64,000 nt of DNA from Mallotus nudiflorus (GCA_947683625.1 CANTUR010000455.1:1196001-1260000); one strand, 5' to 3'; positions 22,307-39,530 are shown, numbered from the stretch's first letter. Notes: generated by a model not told the origin, from the sequence alone. Numbers and translations are program-made.

Positions 22307-22756
22307 TGTCACGATCCAAATCGGGGAGTCATGACCGATGCTAAGAAACGGGAATTTTCACGAATTTGAAACTTGTAGCAAGCCTTGAAATAAAAATACA
22401 TGCAAACATAACATAAAAATACATCAAAAATAAAACTTTAGTTAATATAAAATAAATCTTTATCATAACATAATAAAATATATTCATACAATTATTTAAA
22501 CACAAAATTATTGTCGAATACAATAACAGATACTAAAACAATAAGTACTATTACTGCATCGTTTACTAAAATACAAGAAAAGTAATAGTTCAATATTTAC
22601 ATAAATTAGTTGGGGAGAAAAGAATTTGACGAATAAGTATAATAGGGAGGTTTGAAGTAGAAGATATTAAAAAAATATTGAGTGTGGGTCAAACTTGACT
22701 GAGTGAATTACTATTATATGTATACATGCAACCTAAATACATAGATACACAAGCAT

Positions 22757-22758
<2 letters not shown>

Positions 22759-22822
<64 letters not shown>
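22759..22822. repeat. (TA)n microsatellite
   Basis: Uninterrupted AT dinucleotides over about 63 bases inside the 3' LTR. Confidence 0.95.
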
Positions 22823-22826
<4 letters not shown>

Positions 22827-25050
22827 GCATTTTATATAGACGCTAAAAATTCACTTTTATATAATACTTAATGTAGAAGAATTTTGAGTGAAGGATGGGA
22901 TCAAAACCTTAAAATGTTCCGTAACCTCGATCACTGAATTTCACTAGCCAATAAGCTCACTTAATTCTAAAATATTTCTCTTCTCAATTTTTGGATAGTA
23001 GACTGACCCCGAGACACTAAGTCAACTGAGCTTCAGCAGTCTCACTGTTGGCATGATTAGCTCCAATACACTAGGTCAACCAAGCTCTCCCAATCACACC
23101 ACTCTCTCACCACAAATCTCAATAATCAATTACTCATATCTCACATCAATAAATTCTATAATATTAATCCTAACATTTTAACATACTAGTATGCACATAG
23201 TCCTAATGTGACCCATTAGATGACACATTCTACGATAATCCTCCAAAACATTTATCATGAATAGAGTAATAAATTTTATATTAAAATATGCAGCATCCTT
23301 CAATAACAATTAGCAATCACATTTATATATATAAAAACATATACTCAATAATAATAATAATTAACATTTAATGCAATATAGTATAATAAAATTCATATTT
23401 ATTCAAAGTATGGATGCTGATAATATATTTTATATGTAATATATACATATAATAATAACTCATAGTTGTGCGCTCTTTTAAAATGACTTGACTAGCTTGA
23501 TTTTGTAGGCCTTAGTCTTGTCACAACTATAGAAAAATAAATAAATAAATAATAATAATAATAATAATAGAATTAAATTCCTAATTTTATACATCTATAA
23601 TTTCTAAAGAACAATTCGATCTAGGACATGACTCATTTAAAACTCAAAACTTAGGATTGATTCGATTTTATGTTTTACGAAAATTCTATCAAAAATTCGG
23701 CATAGTCTCCTCTGTAAAACGAACGTCTCTCTACAAAAAGTAGAATCGATCCTGCATGTAAGCATACTTTAGATATTCAAAATGCTCAACTTCTCAGGTT
23801 GGGCCCCCAAACTATAATTATTGCCCAACCAAGAACCAATATACTCAAAATTAATAATATAAAAATAAATATTCATAATTCACTAAAATTCATAAAAATC
23901 ATAAAATACCACAATTCAATTTATTTAAATAATAAAAACATCAAAGATATTTATTTTCAAAATAAATAATAAAATCTCAAATATAATTAAATAATATTAA
24001 TAAAATTTATTTTTCAAATATTTGAAATTAAATAGCATAAATTACCAATAATTATATAAATTGCTCAAATATATAATAAAAATAGCTAACATTTCATTTA
24101 ATCATAAAAATAATAAATAAAACTATTATTTGAATATATTTCAGGAAATTATTATTAATTAGCTAAAAATATTAAACAATTCATAAAAATTATTTTAATA
24201 TTATTTATTACTCAAAAAAATCCAAACATAATAATTAACACTAATTTCAATTAAAATATAAAATTTACCAATTTATACTAATTTTTTCAAAAATTCAATT
24301 TTTACATAAACATTTAAAAATTCATAATAAAAATTCGGAATACAATTTCAATAAACTTTCTTTAAAAAATATGCTTAAAATAATTAGTAAAATTTATTAA
24401 AAATATAATTTTCTTGGGTTCAAAACAGTACACAAACAGTAACCCCAACCCAAAAATTAAAAATTTTTAGAAAAATAAATAAAAATCACATTTAGCTTTC
24501 TCACAACCTCTACAACAATTAATCTCGAAGCAACAATAGCTAATAAAATCAAATAAAAGCTTAAACTAACCAAAAACTCAAAATACTAAAAAATGAATTA
24601 TAGCAAAACGGGATAGTTACTAGAGTCAAAACTCGAAGCAGTTAGAAAATTTGAGAAGCCCAGAGGATGAGCTTCCAAAAGAGCCTAATGTCGGCTTTTG
24701 TCATCATCGGAATCGTCTCTGGTGAGTAAGGGAAGATCAGGCCGAATAATGAACCAAAAAGAAAAGAGAAAAGGAAAAGAATGGTGGCACGCCTGGGAGA
24801 GATAGTTGGTGGTGGTAGCACTGTCTGGAGGTGACCGGTGTGGCAAGATGGTAGTGGTTGGATGGTGTCGAGTTTAGGAGGGAAAGAAAGAAAAACAGAA
24901 AAGAAAGAAAGGAGGAGAAGAAGAAGAAGAAGGGGAAAGAGGCATGCCACTATACATTTTTGCTATTTTTTTCCCAAAAAGCATAAAAGACAAAACTTAA
25001 AAAAGTAATAATATTTTATTTAAAATATCTTCTCTCACTAATTTCACACC

Positions 25051-25053
<3 letters not shown>

Positions 25054-25141
<88 letters not shown>
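25054..25141. repeat. (TA)n microsatellite
   Basis: Uninterrupted AT dinucleotides over about 88 bases near the LTR end. The position is equivalent to the shorter TA tract at 34961-34991 in the other LTR. Confidence 0.95.
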
Positions 25142-25428
25142 CAATTAATTTAATTTAATAAAATCACTCAACTAAATAATTATTAAAAATAAAAATTAAA
25201 CTTTAATTTCAAAATAATAATGATATGAAATAATAAAGCAAATACTAACACTAAAATTTAATTTAATTTCACAAATAATAAAAATAATAATATTAAAATA
25301 ATATTCAACACTAAATATTCAAATTTAATTTCACAAAATAATTAAATATTATAATTTAATAAAATAATTATTAACACTGTAAATCTTAGAAATTAATTTA
25401 ATAATTTATAAAATTTTGGGTTATAACA

Positions 25429-25440
25429 ATCTTCCCTCCT
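25429..25440 (-). other. Tekay-type polypurine tract
   Basis: The minus strand reads AGGAGGGAAGAT immediately before the LTR terminus TGTTATAACCC. This supports minus-strand orientation. Confidence 0.75.
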
Positions 25441-26011
25441 TATAAAAAAATTTATCCTCGAATTTCAAAAATAAAAAGAATTGAAAATAATAATTAATCG
25501 AGGAAAAGGTAAGGATAAGTCATCCATATCTCCGCCTTAGTCTCCCATGTGTGTTTCTCCATGTTGTTGCTCCTCCACAACACCTTGACCATCGGAATAT
25601 ATTTCGAATGTAGCTAGCGAACTTGATAATCAACAATTGTGACAAGTTCTTTCTCATACATAAGATCTTCATTCACTTCCACACTTTTGGGCTGCAACAC
25701 GTGCCAAAGGTGTGAAATGTACTTCCTCAACATTGATAGATGGAACACTGGATCCACTTGAGATAAATTTGGAGGCAAAGTCAACCGATATGCAACCATG
25801 CTCACTCTCTTCAAAATCTTGAACGGTCTAATATATTTTGATCACACCCTTCATCGGTGACACTTTAAGAAATACCTAATCCCCAACTTAAAACCCCACA
25901 TCCTTACGCTTTGGATTCGCATAGCTCTTCTATTTACTAGCTACGATTTATAATCTTCTTATGATCAAAGCAACCTTCTTAGCTGTATCCTGGATAATTT
26001 CAGGTCCATTA
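25441..26011 (-). pseudogene. gypsy integrase C-terminus with chromodomain-like end
   Basis: The minus strand continues the integrase after the nested LTR: G-P-E-I-I-Q-D-T, then K-S-Y-A-N and V-F-L-K-V-S-P-M-K-G. Next come Y-R-L-T-L-P-P-N-L-S and V-F-H-L-S-M-L-R-K-Y (25614-25814). The end, V-K-V-L-W-R-S-N-N with W-E-T, is like a Tekay/Del chromodomain, a part that targets insertion to heterochromatin. Interrupted by several stops. Confidence 0.8.
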
Positions 26012-27539
26012 TATTGGGATTCGTGATACAAACGCAGTGAAAAAATTAAAATTTTATCATGTTCCCAAGCCTGGATCCATGTAATTCGACTACTTGATTA
26101 AATCTAGGGTTTTAAAATCTTACCAAAACGTAGAAGAGGCAAGATTCTCTGGAAGGATGAGAGGAGGTTCACACTGGTGACACCTTAGCTCGAGCTTTTT
26201 TTGGCTTGGTTGTTCTGATCAAAACATCTCCAAAAGGATGCGTCCTCTATACGTATCCACACGAACAGCCCTTCACAAAACGAATTTGAGTGTGTGTGCT
26301 AGCAACCTCCTTGATTGTCTCACAAATTAAGAACAAAAGGAAAAACTCTGTCTTTGTTTTCTAAGAGGAAAGAAGACGAATTTGGAGGCAGGAAAAACAA
26401 GTGTGTGAAACCCTAGAGAATATAACATATTTATAGACTCCAAATTAGGGCTTCACTTACCAATGACCTTTTGGTAATTTTCCATTTATTATATTCTGAT
26501 TTTGTTTAAAAAAAATCAAAAATAATATCTTATTTATTTATTTAAAATAACATTTATCTTAAATAAATAAAACACTTTAATTATTTATTTCCACAGAGTT
26601 TATTTTAGGTTTATTAAACCCATATCCGTTTTGGGCTTGTTCTAAGTGTGTGACCCTGTAGGTTCACATAACATTGGCAGTGGGCCTAAATCTCTATTTA
26701 AGCCTACAAGTCATAAGTGGCCTCTAGTAAGACATTATGACTACCCAAGTCATGTGAAGTCAATAATCCGACATAACCTAATTACAGTGAATTTTATTGT
26801 CCCTTTATCACATGATATCTTAATTGAACATAAGGCATAGAATGTCATCCTTATATAGTTCAATATTATGACTTGATTCCAAGTAGACTAAAAATGATAA
26901 CTCTTTATCAATTCATTTCAGCATGGCCATGCATTTTCCTTCAGTCTATCTCATCAAGGGGCCTTTAGATATCTTTCTCATATTAATGAGAGATAAATTC
27001 CTTTTAAATCATTCACATTCCTCACATAACTAATTTTATATCCAATAACATCCTTTTAATCGTCCGGTTAAAAACAATGTTAGAATGTGTCAAAACATAA
27101 AATAGCTATGTAGAAATCCATGATGATTTCAAGGTCAAAGGATCGAAATAAAATTACTGTGATAAGAAATACTTATGACAATAATCTATGTAGCATTCTC
27201 ATAATGGGTCAATCCAATACATGATCTCTCATCATGTACCTATGAGTTGACTTAATATCTCATATTTATGATTAGTAAAACATAACCATCAATCAACATC
27301 ATACTAGCCTTAATACTTTAATATTCATATAATGAATAAATGACTAGGGATAATTAGAATAGAACTCTTATTTTAATCTAAGGGTTTTACTATCAAGTCA
27401 TATACTTGATGGCCTTAGTAAGAATTAACCATTCATGTAATTATCATAAAATCAAATCATAATATAATACCTCTTTATTAACAAAATAAAAAAGTCAATA
27501 CATAATCACAAATAATTGACCTAGTGCATATCACTAACA
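26012..27539 (-). mobile_element. copia solo LTR nested in gypsy integrase
   Basis: 1,528 bases related along their whole length to the LTRs at 2990-4510 and 10155-17439, ending GCATATCACTAACA. The first dinucleotide is decayed (TATTGGG for TGTTGGG). It is flanked by the perfect target duplication CATTA (26007-26011 and 27540-27544). No internal region remains, so it is the product of LTR-LTR recombination. Orientation is taken by comparison with the copia element at 2990. Confidence 0.93.
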
Positions 27540-27544
27540 CATTA

Positions 27545-28500
27545 AACTCTCTTTCTCCAATCTCATCATAACACAAAGGGGATCTATACTTCCTTCCATA
27601 TAGAACTTCATATGATGCCATTTCAATACTGCTATAGTAGCTGTTATTGTAAGCAAACTCTACCAGTGGTAGATGATCATCCTAACTACCTCCAAGATCC
27701 ATTACATACATTCTCAACATGTATTCAAGTGTTTGGATTATCCTCACAATATGCTTAACATATAGCTTAGCCAACTTGGCTATAGAATAAGTTGCTTTAA
27801 CTGGTAAGAAGTGAGATTATTTGGTTAACCTGTCCACAATCACCCAAATGGAATTGTATCCATCCTTTGAATAAGGTAACCCTATCATAAAATTCATAGT
27901 AATTCTCTCTCATTTCCACTTAGGAATAGGAAGAGGTTGAAGCTTCCCATAAGGCTTTTGATGTTCAGCTTTTACCTGCTGACAAATAGAGCACTTAGAA
28001 ACAAAATCAGGTACATCCTTCTTCAATCCATCCCACTAGTACAAATCCTTAATGTTGTGGTACATTTTAGTAACACCTGGATGTACATTATAAGCTGTAA
28101 AATGTGCTTTTTCTAAGATCTATTCTCTAAAATTATCCATTAATCCATAATACACCTTTATCGTCGAGACTAAAATTAGTGAACTTTCCTTTGTGAATCT
28201 TCTCCTCAAGTTCTACCATAACAAGATCTTGGCTCTGAGCTGCTTTGATCTTATCCCTCAACATAGATATGATTTTGAACTAAGCTAGCAATCCTCCTGA
28301 TATGCTTATCTTCATTATTAACCCTTGATCCACTAACTTGTACAACTCTTAGATCAAAGGTCTCTTCTCCACACCGTTGTGAGCAAGACTACTTGAGAAC
28401 TTTCTATTTAAAACATCTGCTACCATATTAGCCTTGCTTAGATGGTATAGGATATCACAATCATAATCCTTTAACAATTCCAACCATTTCCTTTGCCTTA
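27545..28500 (-). pseudogene. gypsy integrase core, internally deleted
   Basis: Minus-strand reading shows a zinc-finger/core entry (C-Q-V-K-A-E-H-Q-K-P, W-K-W-E), then the first core strand with N in place of the catalytic D (T-M-N-F-M-I-G-L-P). I-W-V-I-V-D-R-L-T-K, F-L-P-V and L-Y-V-K-H-I-V-R follow. The next words are I-I-Q-T-L-E-Y-M-L-R and F-A-Y-N-N-S-Y, which normally lie some 50 residues further on. The second Asp and the Glu of the D-D-E triad are therefore missing (junction about 27740-27755). It ends at the nested LTR. Confidence 0.75.
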
Positions 28501-29726
28501 AATTCATATCTCACTGCTGAAAAATGTACTTCAAGCTTTTGTGATTTGTGAAAATCTCACAAGTCACTCCGTACAAATAATGTCTCCAAATCTTGAGAGT
28601 AAAGATTACTGTAGCCATGTTTAAGTCATGAGTAGGATAATTATGTTCATGCTTCTTTAATTGCCTCGAAGCATAAGTTATCATCCTACCATTCTGTGTC
28701 AACACATAACCTAAGCCAACTCTAGAAGCATCATAATACACCGTGAACTTGTCATCTCCATTAGGCAAAGTTAGAACTGGAGCTGTGGTCAACTTCTCCT
28801 TTAGTAACTGAAAATTATTATCATAAGTATATGACCACACGAACTTCACATTCTTTTGAGTTAGGAAAGTCATAGGTGCTGCAATTTTTGAGAAATCTTG
28901 CACAAATCTCCAATAGTACCTAACCAAACCTAGAAAACTTTGAATTTTAGTGACTGATGTTAATATGGGCTGTTCAGATACTGCTTTAATCTTTTATGGA
29001 TCAACCTGAATACCATTTTTAGACACCACATGTCCAAGGAATGAAACACTCTCCATCCAAAAATCACACTTTGAGAATTTTAACATAAAACTGATGTTCT
29101 CTCATTTTTTATAGTACTATCCTCAAGTGATATATATGCTTCTCTATACTGTTTGAATACACCAATATATCATCAATGAAGACCATAATAAACTGATCCA
29201 TAAATGGTCTGAACACCCTGTTCATCATATCTAAAGCAGTTGGTGCATTAGTTAACCTAAAGGACATCACCAGAAACTCATAATGACCATATCCAGTGCG
29301 GAATGCCATTTTAGGAACATTAGCTTCACTGATCCATAACTGATGGCAGCCTGACCTCAAATTAATCTTGGAAAAGAATTGTGCACCCTGAAGTTGATCA
29401 AACAAATAATCTATCCTCGGAAGATGATGCTTGTTCTTCATTGTCACCTTATTAAGCTCTCTGTAATCAATGCACAGTGTTAGTGTACCATCCTTCTTAT
29501 TCACAAACAGGATTGGTGCACCCTAAGGAGAAATAATGGGTTTAATGAAACCTTTATCCAATAAATCTTGCAACTGCTCCTTCAACTCCTTCAACTTTGC
29601 AAGAGTCATTCTATAAGGCGACATCAAAATAAAAGTTATGCCTGGGACCATATCTATACAAAATTTGATCTCTCTCTGAGGTGGTAAACCCGATAACTCA
29701 TCAGGAAAGACATTTAAAAAACTCAC
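28501..29726 (-). pseudogene. gypsy reverse transcriptase and RNase H
   Basis: Three open pieces in order on the minus strand. 29523-29726 holds the RT entry (F-P-D-E-L-S-G-L-P-P, L-K-E-Q-L-Q-D-L-L-D-K-G). 29109-29504 holds K-K-D-G-T-L, C-I-D-Y-R-E-L-N-K, F-S-K-I-N-L-R-S-G-C-H-Q and the catalytic F-I-D-D-I-L-V-Y-S. 28511-28927 holds the RNase H region with Y-Y-D-A-S-R-V-G-L-G, S-R-Q-L-K-K-H-E and T-N-H-K-S-L-K-Y. F-I-D-D is typical of gypsy elements. Single stops separate the pieces. Confidence 0.92.
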
Positions 29727-30010
29727 AAGCTACGGGAACATTTGAGATAGATGTCTTCTTCATTGTAGTATCTCTAACTATGGCTAAGTATCTCTAACAA
29801 CCTTTTCTTAGCATCTTCCTAGCTGTGATAACAGAGATAAGATTTAAAAGTGTAAAACTCTTATCACCCATAAACTTAAACTCTTCATTATTCAGAATTC
29901 TGAAAATCACCTCTTTACTTTGACAACCAACAGTGGCATTGTACTGAGATAACCCATCTATTCCAAGTATCATATCAAAATCCATTCTTAAAATCACATC
30001 AAAATTAAAT
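29727..30010 (-). pseudogene. gypsy aspartic protease, C-terminal part
   Basis: 29794-29997 reads M-D-F-D-M-I-L-G-I-D-G-L-S, then Y-N-A-T-V-G-C and E-V-I-F-R. This is the region after the catalytic D-T/S-G in Tekay/Del protease, with W changed to G in the D-W-L position. The active-site part upstream is not readable. Confidence 0.75.
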
Positions 30011-31180
30011 ACACCCCAATAACTCTCTAAATTTTAGTCCTCAACTTGGATGCTAATATATACTAAACTTAATCCTATAACATATAGTTCTACTAGACTC
30101 CACTTATACAGTATCATGTCTATATCATGACATGATAGATTGAAGAGTTCATGGGTATTCTTCTTAACTGACCACTCTTCTCTTACTCTGTGCAATGGCC
30201 GCCATATGTAATTATCCCTCTTTGAAGGTAAATGGAAGTATCTTAGAAATCACTCTTTAAACTCCTATAATGTCACAGTAGTTACATAAAGCTAATTTGA
30301 TTGCATATCCCAATCTTATACTTCAGTCAAAACTGATAACTTCACCATTAATAATGCAAAAGTGTCGCGTTTGCATTAAATAACTTCTTATTCATTCATC
30401 AAAGTATATTCAAAACAATTGTTATGCTTGGTTAAGTGTTATCAAGCCCTCATTAATCTCGGTTATCCTAGCCATAAATGTTGCAAGTTCAAATTTAAAG
30501 GCTGCATGTACCTCTTACAATAATTACTTTGGCCTTTGAGTTATAGTTGCCTCTGACCTACCCCTATACTAAATAGGTGTATCAGGAGCTGAAACTAGAA
30601 TTACAACTTCAACTAAAAGGACTACTTAGCAATATTATTGTCTCTATGGTAAAAGTAGTTTTCACCTCACTTAAAAAAACACAAAAATCAACAAGATTTA
30701 AAATATGGAATATACATGTAATTGACATATCCTAAGCTCTCTGCTAAAATAGAGGCTACATCTAGGGTATGGTTGGAGGTATCAACATTGCACCTTATGG
30801 AATTCCTTGTGTATGGGCAGCATCATCAAAACATTGAGCCACAGGCTCCTCATTTTATTGTTCCTATTGTCTACGGTGACCACCTAGCCCTCTAGATTCA
30901 CTTTTACCACTATGCCTAGTTGGTTGCACATAGGGTAGAACCTTATCCTTAAAAGACTCTTAGTTATCAGTCTCATCGACCGATGGAGCTACTTACGCTC
31001 GCCACAATCTAAGAAAAAAATAAAATATACAATCACAAATAATAAATAGACACCTTAACGATTATGTGGAAAACTAAAAGGAACAAAGACCTTTTAAGGA
31101 CATTATTGAACCTAATTTTGCTGTAATAGTTTCAAAGAAAACTCAACTCTACTAACCTAGGTCCACAATACTAAACCTAC
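30011..31180 (-). pseudogene. decayed gypsy gag and leader
   Basis: No open frame of useful length remains. Short gag-like words can be read on the minus strand at about 30800-31000, with a charged S-V-D-E-T-D-N and Q-P-T-R-H-S-G-K. The stretch occupies the right place for gag, between the primer site and the protease. Confidence 0.5.
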
Positions 31181-31192
31181 ACTCTGATACCA
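31181..31192 (-). other. gypsy primer binding site (initiator tRNA-Met)
   Basis: The minus strand reads TGGTATCAGAGT, four bases from the LTR edge at 31197. An identical copy lies at 31351-31362 because of the tandem duplication. Confidence 0.88.
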
Positions 31193-31196
31193 ACTT

Positions 31197-35255
<4,059 letters not shown>

Positions 35256-35946
35256 AACAAATAAGTTTTTTATTTTTTTGAAAATTTCAATTTAAAACTG
35301 AAACTGTTGATTTTAGTTCTGTAAAATGACAAACCGACCCTTAACCAGTCATCTGCAATCTAATTCCAAATTTGATCAGACTAGTTCCATTTTAATTCTT
35401 TGCTCGAGTTGGCATGTGGCTAACCCTTGGAGGGCAAATACTAGAAATAGGTTTCAAAATTATAGTTGTTCAACATTCGACTCATTAGAATTTTGTTCGA
35501 GCTTATTTATTAATTTAACTGAGTTGCGCCCAAACATAATTTTAAAGCGCATGAACTAAATGAGCTGAGCCTAAACATCCTCCAACCCGACTTGTTTGAT
35601 CTTATAAAAAACATACTCATTAACATGCTTATGAATAGATTCATAACAAGTTTGTTAAATAAGCTCATCAAATATAACTTGTTAAATATTATATAATATT
35701 AATTTTATATTAAACAAAAACAATACTAAAAAAATTAGTGTTAATTAATATGAATTATTACATATGAAAAAAATTATATATTCATAATAAAATCATATAA
35801 TTTTTATATAAATTAACATTAATATAGAGTAAAAATTTAATTAATACTTAAATATTATATAATATTAATTAAATATTTAGTAAATAAAAATAATTATGTG
35901 AAATAAAATATTGTATTTATTATTAGTTATATTGAGCAAATACAAT
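35256..35946. other. intergenic DNA with old repeat remnants
   Basis: No gene seen. 35500-35700 carries 'gagctgagcc...caaacccgacttgttt...acaagtttgttaaataagctc' wording typical of a common, diverged plant DNA-transposon repeat. The rest is AT-rich. Confidence 0.35.
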
Positions 35947-37896
35947 TGTAGGCGGTGGGGTTTAGCGCGCACCTAAGTGTTTGGCAACCACGACACTGTG
36001 TGGGCTCGAGGCCCATTAGGAAATACGATATAGGTCATGGGCCTATTCGGAGATGGAGTCACCACCCGGATAAAAGCCGGGACACACTATACAACAACTG
36101 GATCCCACGGAGGTTCCCATAAGCCATCATCAGAGATCGGATTCGAAAACTAGGAATGAGTGTTTGAATGCTCACCCAACCTTGTGGTTGGCCTCCATTT
36201 GTGTTTTGCGTTTTATTACCATTTAATTATTTCCTCATTTACCACACGTAATGAAATTGCCTTCGGATAAATGCCAGATTTTATAATTAAGTCCGAGTTT
36301 GCACATTAGTCCAATTTTATGCCTTTAAGTCCCAACATTCAAAAAACGCAGTAAATAAAATAAATAATAATTTACAACCATACATTCATTATTAAATGGG
36401 AAAGGGATTAATGATTACAATGCTTTTTAGGCTAAATAAAAGAATAATATACAGAAAATAGACTAAACATATACCGAAAATAAACCGATAAAGTAACATA
36501 AATGCGGTAATATAAAATGGATAACTAACAAAGGTGACTACTCAATGATGGAAATCATCAAGTAATTCCTGCAAATAACACATAGTTAGTCATTCCTTTC
36601 AAAAAAATGAAATCACACATAGCGATACTTACAAGGAGACTCTATATAAAAAGGGGGTTTTCACATTATGGACTAAAGAAACCATCAAATAATCAAGATA
36701 ATTACCATCATGCAATCATACAAATATATTTAAGGTCAAAATGGGACATACCGAAGCGGACATCATGACAAACGTTAATAAAAAATGAAGCAGGAAGCAT
36801 GTTAACCTTGTCAATGAGGCGATCGCCTCATCAACAGGGGCTCTTATAATTCCAAGGCAAAAAAGGTAACACACACACAAAAGATAGACTCCCTAAAGGC
36901 CTATCAATGGGGCGATCACCTCATTGATAAGGCGATCGCCTCATGGACAAGAGGCGACGCCTGGTCAGAAGGCTGAAGCTGATTCTCACACGCTTAGACT
37001 TCTACTCTAAGTGACAAAACATGCATATACACACTCTATAAAAATCAAACTACAACTACATGCAAAAGTGTTGAGAGATCACATCAATAAAGTGGGATAT
37101 TGAGCAAGATAAACTAGAAATACCTAAAAAATACTAATGATTTAGTTGCACACAAGCAAGAACACACAAAATGATGAACATTTTGAGTTTGAGTGCAGGT
37201 TTTATGCTAAAATAAGAGGCCCTCAGAGATGTTTTGATTGAGATCCTTGCTAGGATGTGATATCTCTCTTTGACACAAGTTTCTTCCTTCTTCTCTTATG
37301 GAGAAAGTGAACCTCTTTACTTCAATCTCTCCCCCCCTTTCTTGAGGACGTTTTTTTCTTTTCTTTTCTCTCTGTCTTTTTTTTCTTCAAAGCTCCTCCC
37401 TCCTTTTCTCACCAACCTCCCCTTCTTCTCTCTCTTTTTTTTCTCTTTTATTCCTTAGTTTTCTCATGCCCCTAAGCCTCTTAGCCCATCATGAGCTCTC
37501 ATAGCCTTTTTTCTTTCCCTAAAAATCTTTTCCTCACGCAAGAAAGAGGTCTGGAGAGTGGAGCTCGCACCACTTGGCCGTCATGATTGCAGTTGCAAGT
37601 GGGCTGCCATAGAGGCAGCGCCTCATTGATGAGGTGATCGCCTCATTACACTGAGGCGATGCCCTTTTGGCCCGAGCCTGCTCTGGGCTAGGCGAGCTTT
37701 GGCCAAATTTTGATAGTTGGGCTCAGTTTTGGGTTTTTCAGGCTTTGGGTTTTCAAGTCCACTTTACACTAGAGATTCATGCTTCATTCTCATGTCCAAG
37801 TTCCACGTTCTCATCATCGGGCTTGACAGTAGGCCGGTCAAACTGAGCAACCCTAATTCGTCCCCTAACACGGGCCGACCGAATCGGGTGTCTACA
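35947..37896 (-). mobile_element. solo LTR of Tat-lineage gypsy family
   Basis: 1,950 bases from TGTAGGCGGTGG to GGTGTCTACA, aligning end to end with the LTRs at 45213-47205 and 59734-61458. No internal sequence is attached. The flanking 5-mers ACAAT (35942-35946) and ATAAT (37897-37901) differ at one base, consistent with a worn target duplication. It contains several palindromes of the GAGGCGATCGCCTC type (36816-36829, 36929-36942, 37631-37644). Orientation is given by analogy with the full element. Confidence 0.9.
36814..36831. repeat. 18-bp perfect palindrome ATGAGGCGATCGCCTCAT
   Basis: Core GGCGATCGCC at 36818-36827. Other exact cores are at 36931-36940, 46197-46206, 50839-50848 and 50869-50878, all in Tat-family sequence. 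Many one-base variants occur between them. Confidence 0.95.
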
Positions 37897-38930
37897 ATAA
37901 TTTAAAATAATTAACATAATATTAAGTAAATATTATTTAAAATATTTCAATTAACATATTATTAATTTTTTAATATAATATAATTTTTATATATAATTTA
38001 GTTATTATATAATATATTTAAATTTTATAAAATAAAAACTGAAATTCTATTTCTTAATTCTAAATCAAATCACATTTTATCTAATTCAATAAAATATGTT
38101 GAACGAAATAAAATTTTTGAAATAAAGAATAAACAAATCATGGATAAATCAAAATGGCTTTTTCTTAAAGTCCAAACTATTTTTTTTTTTATAAGTGTTT
38201 GCTCCCCATCCAATTGGGGGATCAAATTAATCATAGAAACATAAGTTTAATTAGTCATTTTATTAGTGAATAAGGAAAAATATTATCTAAACAGGTGAAT
38301 AAATTGAGTTTAAAATAACGAAAATTAGTAATTATTGCTATAAAACAGGCTGTACTTTATTGGTCGTTACTTTCCTCAATAATAAAAAACAATTTGAGAG
38401 AATAATATTTGACTTAAATTATAAGCTATATAATTATTTTTATGTAAGTCAAAATTATGTAATTTTTATATTATAAGTAATTTCAATATTATAAAATAAT
38501 TTATTTTTAAATAATACTAATTTAAATATAATACCATTTAAAATAATAATTGAATCTTAAATTTTAAATTAGAATTCAATTTTATTATACAATTATTCAA
38601 TTATATAGTTGATCTTAAGTTAAAATTATGTAATCTTAATATTATAAAACGATTTTATATTATTATTATTGTATAATATGAATTTAGTATTAAATAAATA
38701 TAATATTAATTAAAATTGTTATTAAATAAATATATAATTAAATTATAAATTATAATTCAATTTAAATTATTTTATAAAAAAATATAATTTTAATATTATA
38801 AATAAATAATTTATTCATAACTACAAAACTATCTGATTTCATTTAAAATTATATAGTACTATGTCGTTTTAATAAATACTACGTAGTTTAGATGCAACCT
38901 AATGTCTTAAAATCATTCTTCAGTTAACCT
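37897..38930. other. AT-rich intergenic DNA
   Basis: No gene seen. Imperfect repeats of 'aagtcaaaattatgtaattt...atattataa' lie about 180 bases apart (38450-38650), perhaps remnants of a small transposon. Confidence 0.4.
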
Positions 38931-39530
38931 ATCTCAATTACTCAACAGATCTCATTCACTGTCTTCACTAAAATCCTTCACCAGCCGCCGACAACTCCCA
39001 GCCTGACCACACCTCGCCCTCTGTCGCCCTCATCTGACCGTCCAGGCGTCCTCCCTGGCCGCCGTCAGCACCATCATCGTCTACTGTCAACTGCCATCAT
39101 CTACACCCCTCTATGGTCCTCATCTGACTGTCGTTCAGTCCTCCTTCCTTGCCGCCATCAGCACCATCTCAAGCTCAAGCTCATTAATTCAAGAAAGGAG
39201 ACATGCACTAAACTCAAGCTCAAGCTTGTTCTCTCAAGGAAGGAGACATCTCAAGCTAGAGCTCGTCCTTTTGCTGTTGTCTTTGTTCAGGTTAGTGCAC
39301 TTCTTATATCTTATATTTTCATTTTTTTTTTCATTTTCTTCAATTTTTCCATATTGGGTTGTTGAGCTGAATATTATCCAGTGTTTGTTGAGCTGCCTTC
39401 CTCCTGCTCTCTGTCTCTCGCTAATTCTACTAAAGAATCTGCCTTCCTTCCTTCCAACTGTCAAAGGACAATTATTGATCTTCCCCACTAGGCCAACGTA
39501 GATAATAATATGGAGTCTTAACCATTCCAA
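38931..39530 (+). other. GC-richer block with internal repeats, possible untranslated exon
   Basis: A sharp change to C-rich sequence occurs at 38980-39150, with an imperfect ~115-bp duplication (CTCATCTGACCGTC / CTCATCTGACTGTC; GCCGCCGTCAGCACCATC / GCCGCCATCAGCACCATC). A ~50-bp repeat of CTCAAGCTCAAGCT...GGAGACAT follows (39170-39260). A CAG/GTTAGTG splice-donor-like site lies near 39290. No convincing protein frame is present. It could be a 5' non-coding exon of a host gene or a remnant of another repeat. Confidence 0.3.

Larger units (their letters stand above)
22307..25428 (-). repeat. Tekay-type 3' LTR (3,122 bp)
   Basis: Bounded by TGTCACGATCC and GGGTTATAACA. It contains a 60-bp (TA)n at 22759-22822, AAT triplets at 23545-23570, a GC-richer block at 24640-24950 and an 88-bp (TA)n at 25054-25141. 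A 102-codon open frame in the GC-richer block is most likely LTR sequence rather than a gene. Confidence 0.88.

Noticed and set aside
22502..22528. tRNA or other small RNA gene
   Set aside because: Scanning for T-arm and acceptor wording gave only primer-site-like matches at LTR edges; no cloverleaf could be supported anywhere in the window.
39226..39530. Opposite-strand 91- and 98-codon frames
   Set aside because: Mutually overlapping, no recognisable domain, partly over the CTCAAG repeats; described only as a possible untranslated exon.
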